From an uncultured Bacilli bacterium (GTDB taxonomy: Bacteria > Bacillota_I > Bacilli_A > RF39 > UBA660): a stretch of 46,138 bases of DNA. The notes under the pieces were generated by a model. That model was not told where the DNA came from and made no database searches. It saw nothing but the letters and a program-made list of their open reading frames with translations. Below, one piece after another: positions 41,729 to 46,138 of the stretch. Position 1 is the stretch's first letter. Each line of letters starts with the position of its first letter. The translations under genes and the position numbers were made by a program. The stretch lies in contig CAKOND010000011.1 of NCBI GenBank assembly GCA_934096945.1, positions 1-46,138 of the forward strand, given 5' to 3'.

Positions 41729-44700
41729 TTAATTTGTTTGTTTTCTTCTATAAGCAAATACTCCAGCACCTGTTAACCCAATCATTGAAAGGACATCAAT
41801 TACTATATAAAGAGCAATATTATCTCCTGTTTTTGGATTATCAATTTCAGGTGTAACATTAGCAACAGTGAATGTTGTAGTAGCCTCACCACCATCCGTG
41901 AATATAACTTTTAATGTATGTTCACCAGCTGATAAACTATCTACAAATTCTTTCTTGAATGTGATAATTGTACTACCACTTTCAGAAGTATAGTTTTTAG
42001 AATCAACTAATACCCCATCAACATATACTTTACCATCAAATAATGAATAATCAGCATTGATTTTAAATTTAGCTTCACTATTTTTAGTAATTACATATTT
42101 TTGATTAGCTCCTTCAGTTACTTCATAAATTATCTTTTCTACAACTACTTCTAATTCCATATTAGCAGTTATATTTGAAAGTGTTAATTTATTTAGGGCC
42201 ATATCAGCAGTTTTATCAGTTCCGTTTACTAGAACTTTAACTAATTTATAACCACTATTAACTGTGATTGTAAATTCTTTATCATCACCATAGTTTACAC
42301 TAACAGCTCCGTTTGGAGTAATAGTAGCACCAGTTACATCTTTAACAGTAACTGTGAATGGTATTTTCTTATAACTTACAACAACTTCTTTTTCTTCATT
42401 AACAGTAAGTTCTAATTTATTACCTACGACAGGTGTATTAACTCCATTTACTAATACTTTATCTATCATATAACCAGTATTTGGAGTAAATTCAATTATT
42501 ACTTTACTTCCTTCTATAACATCTATTTTGCTTGGAGTAATAGTTCCATTACCACCACTAATACCACCATCAACTGCTGTCATTACATCAAATAAATCTT
42601 TTACATCAACTTCAATATCAATGTCATTTACAACATTATAATTATTAGTATCCTTTGGTGTATATGTTGCTTTATATTTATGTTTTCCAGCGTTTAATAC
42701 TAAGTCCGGTGTATCCCATGTAAATCCATAAGGTAACACTACATCACTGAGTACTTTTCCTTTAACACTTGTTAATCCTGTTGGCACTTCATAATTAGGT
42801 GTTGCCTTTATTATAGACCAATTTACAGTATAATCATCAGTTGTACTATCATTCCACTCATAGTTATCTTTATCTACTAATGAACAAGTAAAACTATAGT
42901 CCCCAACTTTTAGAGCCGTTAAAGTACCAGTTATTTCTTGTATACCTACAATTTGTCCATAGTCATATCCATGAATCATTCCATCATATTCAAATGTTGT
43001 TTTTTCTGGATATTCCTTTGTTACTTGTGCTTTCTTAATTGTGAAAGCATAAGTTACACTTCCTACATAATCTGCATTATATTCTGGTACACTATATGTT
43101 ACAGTATATGTTCCCGCTTTTTTTGGAGCATCTGCACTATCATAATTTGTAGTTCCTGTTCCTTTGTATTTGGTATATAGTATTTTTACATTTCCACCTA
43201 TAACTTCAATTCTACCAATCGGTTTTTGTTTTTCTCCGTTATAAATAAATACTTGATTATCTTCTATACCACTAAATGTTACAGTTTTCTTTTCTACAAT
43301 ATTTATATAGAATTTTTGTCTTGCTTCAGCATATTCGTTTATGCCATCATTATTAACATCTTTTGCTGGAGCAATAACTTCCATTTCTACTTTTCCAGTT
43401 GTAGCCCCTGCTGTAAACCCTGTTGTTTCATCAAATGTTCCTGAACTTCCACTTATATATTTAATTTTATAATCAGTTAAATTACAATTTAATAGTTCTT
43501 TAATTTCATCTATTGTTAGAGTTTCTCCAACTTTAACATATAAATTTTCTTCTGCAGTAATTATTTGTGATGATTGTTTTACTTCTAATGTGCCATTTAC
43601 ATGAGTACCAAAAGTATAGTTAGAAGTAATATCTTTTCCATCTCTTGTTACTTTTACACCTGTTACTTTATTATCAGAAGTACCAACATATTTTTGTTTA
43701 CCTGTAATAGTAGCAGTTAATTCGTCTCCTGCAAGTAAAACATCATTAGTATATGTATATTTGTTATTAGTTAAATCTTCTCCATCATAATTTTTAGTAT
43801 CACTATTTGCAGTTACAACTATTGGAGTTGTAATTGGTGTAATAGAAAGTGTTCCTTTTTCTATTGTTACATTACTATAACTATTTGCATTTAGTAACAT
43901 ATAATCAAATATACCATTTTCAACTGTTCCATCAGATACATCTTTAACTTTTCCTGATGGTAGTAGTAATAATCTATCTTGTTTTTTATTTGGTAACTCA
44001 TACATCTTAGCATCAGGTAAATATTCAAGTTTTGTGCCACCATAATATACATCATAGTCATCTTCTTTATGTTCTTTTCCATCATATTCCCATGAATTTG
44101 ATTTAATTACTATCTTAATTTCTGTATCATTTTTAAAAATTTCAAAATTAACTATCTTTTCTGGAATGATATATTTTTCATTAGCATCATTAGTTAATTT
44201 GAATTTCATTTTATATTTACCAGCTGTTGTTGGAAGCATCCAAGACCAATGATCACTACCTTCAGAAGCAAACCTAATATCGCCATCTTTACTTGTAAGT
44301 GTTGAACCATAATTTATAACTGGCCACTTTTCATCATCGACACCATAAGTCCAACTATCAATTGAAATATCAAGGTCTGTTATTTCTTTTTTATCAACTT
44401 TTAATGTAACTTTTGATGTATAGGTATTATCATTTATATCAGTTACAGTTATATTAGCTGAATATTCTCCAACTTTAAGCCCTGTTTTTGCTTTAATTTT
44501 AAAGTCTGTATTTGTTGTTCCAACATTGACTATTGGAGTTCCAGTACCCTCTATTATAAAATTAGCATTATCTACTGAAACATTTTTAATTTGTAAGTCG
44601 GCTGCCCCACTATTATATATTGGAATTTCTTTTACATCAGTAGCTTCTGTATATCCATAAATTTCATTTAAACTAATATCTGAAACATCAAATCTTGTTT

Positions 44701-45859
44701 TCTTTCTTACAATAATAGAGCGAGTTTTATCATCATCATAACTGTCAACAAATGGCTCAGAAATTAATCGATTTCTATCTGCTACGACTTGCTTATCATT
44801 AATGTTATAATATAAAAATTCAGAATCCTCTGGTATTACATTACCTATTAACATTTCTTCTTCAAACTCATTATTTGAGTTACGTGCCATAACTGCCATA
44901 CTTTGATCTGAATATGTATAAAGTTTAATTGTTTCAATACTTAAATCAACTCTTACATTATCATCACTGCGTAACAAATAAGTCAAACCATTCAATGTAG
45001 TATCTTTTACAGTTAACTTATAATTGCTCTTCCCCATGAATACAGTACTAGGTTTTTCTGGTTGTTTTTCTCTTTCTATTTTTATCCCATCTACCAAAAC
45101 AGCAATATCATGCTTTTTAGTTGCATCATTCTCTTGAACAGTAAAGAAATAAAATATTTCATTATTTTTCTTTTTATAAATCTTACCTGTTTTTCCACTG
45201 CTAGAGTCAGTTATTTTAAGAGTTGCATTATCATGATATATTAGATTAATTGATTTATCATTTACTAGTGTTAATGTGTTTCCATTTAAATCTAGTATAG
45301 TGTCTTTATATATATGCCAATTTAACTCATCATTCTCACCCATACTAATATTATTTTGTAATTTTATTAAATCTGCTGAATCTTCTGCGTTAGTTTTATT
45401 TACAGCATTAATAAAATCTGTAGCATCTGTAACTAAAACATTATTTTTAGCACTTGGATCTACTACTTTTAGAGTTACAGTTGTTTCCATAGTATAACCT
45501 GACATAGTAGCTACTGTTATCTTTCCTGTATATGTTCCAGCAGGAAGTCCTGTTTCAGCTGTTACATAATACTGCTCGTAACTATCATATGCTGGTTCAA
45601 CATAATCATGATTGGTTCCATTAATATTAAAAATATCTTCTCTATCAACTGTAACATTCCATATAGCCCATGCCTCAGTACCATTGTTATGAACATTAAT
45701 ATAGCCCATTGGTTTTTCTGTATATCCAACATTAACAGTTCCTAAATCAACCTTATATGCTATACCTGATTCTGCTGCATTTACTTTTATAGTTCCAAAT
45801 GCAAAGAATGCTACCAGCATAAATACTGTTGTCATAAAATATTTTTTAACATTTTTCAT
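41729..45859 (-). CDS. Large repetitive surface protein, sortase-anchored via NPKTG
   Basis: 1376 residues. A signal peptide ends near VNAAES (29). Then follow an Ig-like domain (about 32-135, LPAGTYTGKITVAT), a right-handed-helix-like segment (about 140-240, DTILDLNGNTLTL), a second Ig-like domain (about 390-485, LKVGEYSANITVTD), several MBG/YDG-like beta domains (for example TKNYDGEDLTNNKYTY and FIYNGEKQKPIG) and two InlB-B/bacterial-repeat-like domains (GGNGTITPSKIDV, KVLVNGVNT). The end is a cell-wall sorting signal: NPKTG (1341-1345), a hydrophobic segment and RRKQTN. Modules of this type are adhesive stalks. NPKTG replaces the classical LPXTG, so the cognate sortase should prefer N at position 1; no sortase gene lies in the window. 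AAAGGAGG precedes the start. Confidence 0.9.
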   Translation of the reverse strand: MKNVKKYFMTTVFMLVAFFAFGTIKVNAAESGIAYKVDLGTVNVGYTEKPMGYINVHNNGTEAWAIWNVTVDREDIFNINGTNHDYVEPAYDSYEQYYVTAETGLPAGTYTGKITVATMSGYTMETTVTLKVVDPSAKNNVLVTDATDFINAVNKTNAEDSADLIKLQNNISMGENDELNWHIYKDTILDLNGNTLTLVNDKSINLIYHDNATLKITDSSSGKTGKIYKKKNNEIFYFFTVQENDATKKHDIAVLVDGIKIEREKQPEKPSTVFMGKSNYKLTVKDTTLNGLTYLLRSDDNVRVDLSIETIKLYTYSDQSMAVMARNSNNEFEEEMLIGNVIPEDSEFLYYNINDKQVVADRNRLISEPFVDSYDDDKTRSIIVRKKTRFDVSDISLNEIYGYTEATDVKEIPIYNSGAADLQIKNVSVDNANFIIEGTGTPIVNVGTTNTDFKIKAKTGLKVGEYSANITVTDINDNTYTSKVTLKVDKKEITDLDISIDSWTYGVDDEKWPVINYGSTLTSKDGDIRFASEGSDHWSWMLPTTAGKYKMKFKLTNDANEKYIIPEKIVNFEIFKNDTEIKIVIKSNSWEYDGKEHKEDDYDVYYGGTKLEYLPDAKMYELPNKKQDRLLLLPSGKVKDVSDGTVENGIFDYMLLNANSYSNVTIEKGTLSITPITTPIVVTANSDTKNYDGEDLTNNKYTYTNDVLLAGDELTATITGKQKYVGTSDNKVTGVKVTRDGKDITSNYTFGTHVNGTLEVKQSSQIITAEENLYVKVGETLTIDEIKELLNCNLTDYKIKYISGSSGTFDETTGFTAGATTGKVEMEVIAPAKDVNNDGINEYAEARQKFYINIVEKKTVTFSGIEDNQVFIYNGEKQKPIGRIEVIGGNVKILYTKYKGTGTTNYDSADAPKKAGTYTVTYSVPEYNADYVGSVTYAFTIKKAQVTKEYPEKTTFEYDGMIHGYDYGQIVGIQEITGTLTALKVGDYSFTCSLVDKDNYEWNDSTTDDYTVNWSIIKATPNYEVPTGLTSVKGKVLSDVVLPYGFTWDTPDLVLNAGKHKYKATYTPKDTNNYNVVNDIDIEVDVKDLFDVMTAVDGGISGGNGTITPSKIDVIEGSKVIIEFTPNTGYMIDKVLVNGVNTPVVGNKLELTVNEEKEVVVSYKKIPFTVTVKDVTGATITPNGAVSVNYGDDKEFTITVNSGYKLVKVLVNGTDKTADMALNKLTLSNITANMELEVVVEKIIYEVTEGANQKYVITKNSEAKFKINADYSLFDGKVYVDGVLVDSKNYTSESGSTIITFKKEFVDSLSAGEHTLKVIFTDGGEATTTFTVANVTPEIDNPKTGDNIALYIVIDVLSMIGLTGAGVFAYRRKQTN

Positions 45860-45918
45860 TTTATTTTCCTCCTTTCGTTCTTATAGAATTTCAAAAAATA
45901 TTTTTATAGTTAGTGCAA

Positions 45919-45940
45919 GATGATAATATCAATTATCATC
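45919..45940. repeat. Perfect 9-bp inverted repeat before the surface protein gene
   Basis: GATGATAAT (45919-45927) and ATTATCATC (45932-45940), four-base spacer, 60-80 bp upstream of the start at 45859 and without a T-run on the minus strand. It could be an operator or a 5' mRNA hairpin. Confidence 0.5.
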
Positions 45941-45994
45941 CTACACAATATTATTTTTCTTTTGTTTATTTATAAACTTTTCAACTTTATTATT

Positions 45995-46138
45995 TTAATT
46001 TGCTTGTTTTCTTTTATAACCATATAATCCAAGCCCAGCTATTCCAATTATTGAAAGAATAGATGTTACAATATAAAATCCTACATTATCTCCTGTTTTT
46101 GGATTTTCGATTATATTTGTATTTAATGATTTTTCTGT
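45995..46138 (-). CDS. C-terminal end of a second NPKTG surface protein (partial)
   Basis: Forty-seven codons and a TAA enter from the right edge. The visible end reads NPKTGDNVGFYIV, a hydrophobic helix, then a basic tail ending KRKQAN: a sorting signal almost superimposable on that of the 1376-residue neighbour (same 36-residue spacing from NPKTG to the C-terminus). The start of the neighbour lies 135 bp downstream, so the two surface proteins are tandem genes. Confidence 0.88.
   Translation of the reverse strand, partial: TEKSLNTNIIENPKTGDNVGFYIVTSILSIIGIAGLGLYGYKRKQAN

Noticed and set aside
1..46138. Mollicute genetic code (TGA as Trp), suggested by the low GC
   Set aside because: TGA ends several genes at the expected family lengths and TGG is used for Trp throughout.

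Overview
The window is strongly AT-rich chromosomal DNA from a low-GC Gram-positive bacterium (Firmicutes, probably Bacilli or a gut-associated relative). Evidence: two FemA/B/X-type peptidoglycan bridge enzymes, NPKTG-type sortase signals, a Gram-positive type IV secretion system with PrgI, AGGAGG-like ribosome binding sites and many extended -10 (TGn) promoters. TGA is a stop (for example at the ends of the uracil-glycosylase-like and pilin genes) and TGG encodes Trp, so this is not a code-4 Mollicute. Most genes lie on the minus strand. No rRNA, tRNA, CRISPR array, integrase or intact transposase was found.

Region 1 (1-4.4 kb): minus-strand operon with a truncated copy of a sensor ectodomain, a YjdF-like membrane protein, an ABC ATPase and an FtsX-type permease running off the left edge. 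Region 2 (4.4-6.6 kb): gene-poor; a structured leader followed by a decayed gene, a NUDIX hydrolase with a possible coupled 26-residue ORF, a candidate small RNA and a second decayed gene. Region 3 (6.6-19 kb): zinc-ribbon/PrsW protease pair, rhodanese lipoprotein and thioredoxin-fold protein, membrane-bound XRE regulator (full-length parent of the copy in region 1), uracil-glycosylase-like enzyme, DUF1653, SDR and Zn-dependent dehydrogenases, secreted nuclease, VanXY-like peptidase, MscS channel, DedA-like protein, small rhodanese, and three plus-strand genes (a tail-anchored protein, an HTH protein and an unknown).

Region 4 (19-33 kb): after a decayed Rpn-type (PD-(D/E)XK) gene comes a complete-looking type IV secretion operon, read right to left: anchored HEFSH metallopeptidase, VirB2-like pilin, VirB6-like channel protein, PrgI, VirB4 split into two proteins, a roughly 1000-residue multidomain wall hydrolase, an anchored unknown, and the VirD4 coupling ATPase. 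It has its own promoter and terminator but no relaxase or integrase in the window. Just upstream (33.1-35.7 kb) is an array of near-identical single-pass membrane proteins and their broken relatives, with a period of about 804 bp. This ensemble is the best candidate for an undescribed system here.

Region 5 (35.7-46.1 kb): an AlbA/Schlafen-type regulator with seven 10-bp iterons at its promoter, the two Fem-type ligases, a frameshifted AAA ATPase/DUF4143 gene, an anchored unknown, a 1376-residue surface protein ending in NPKTG, and the end of a second NPKTG protein at the right edge.
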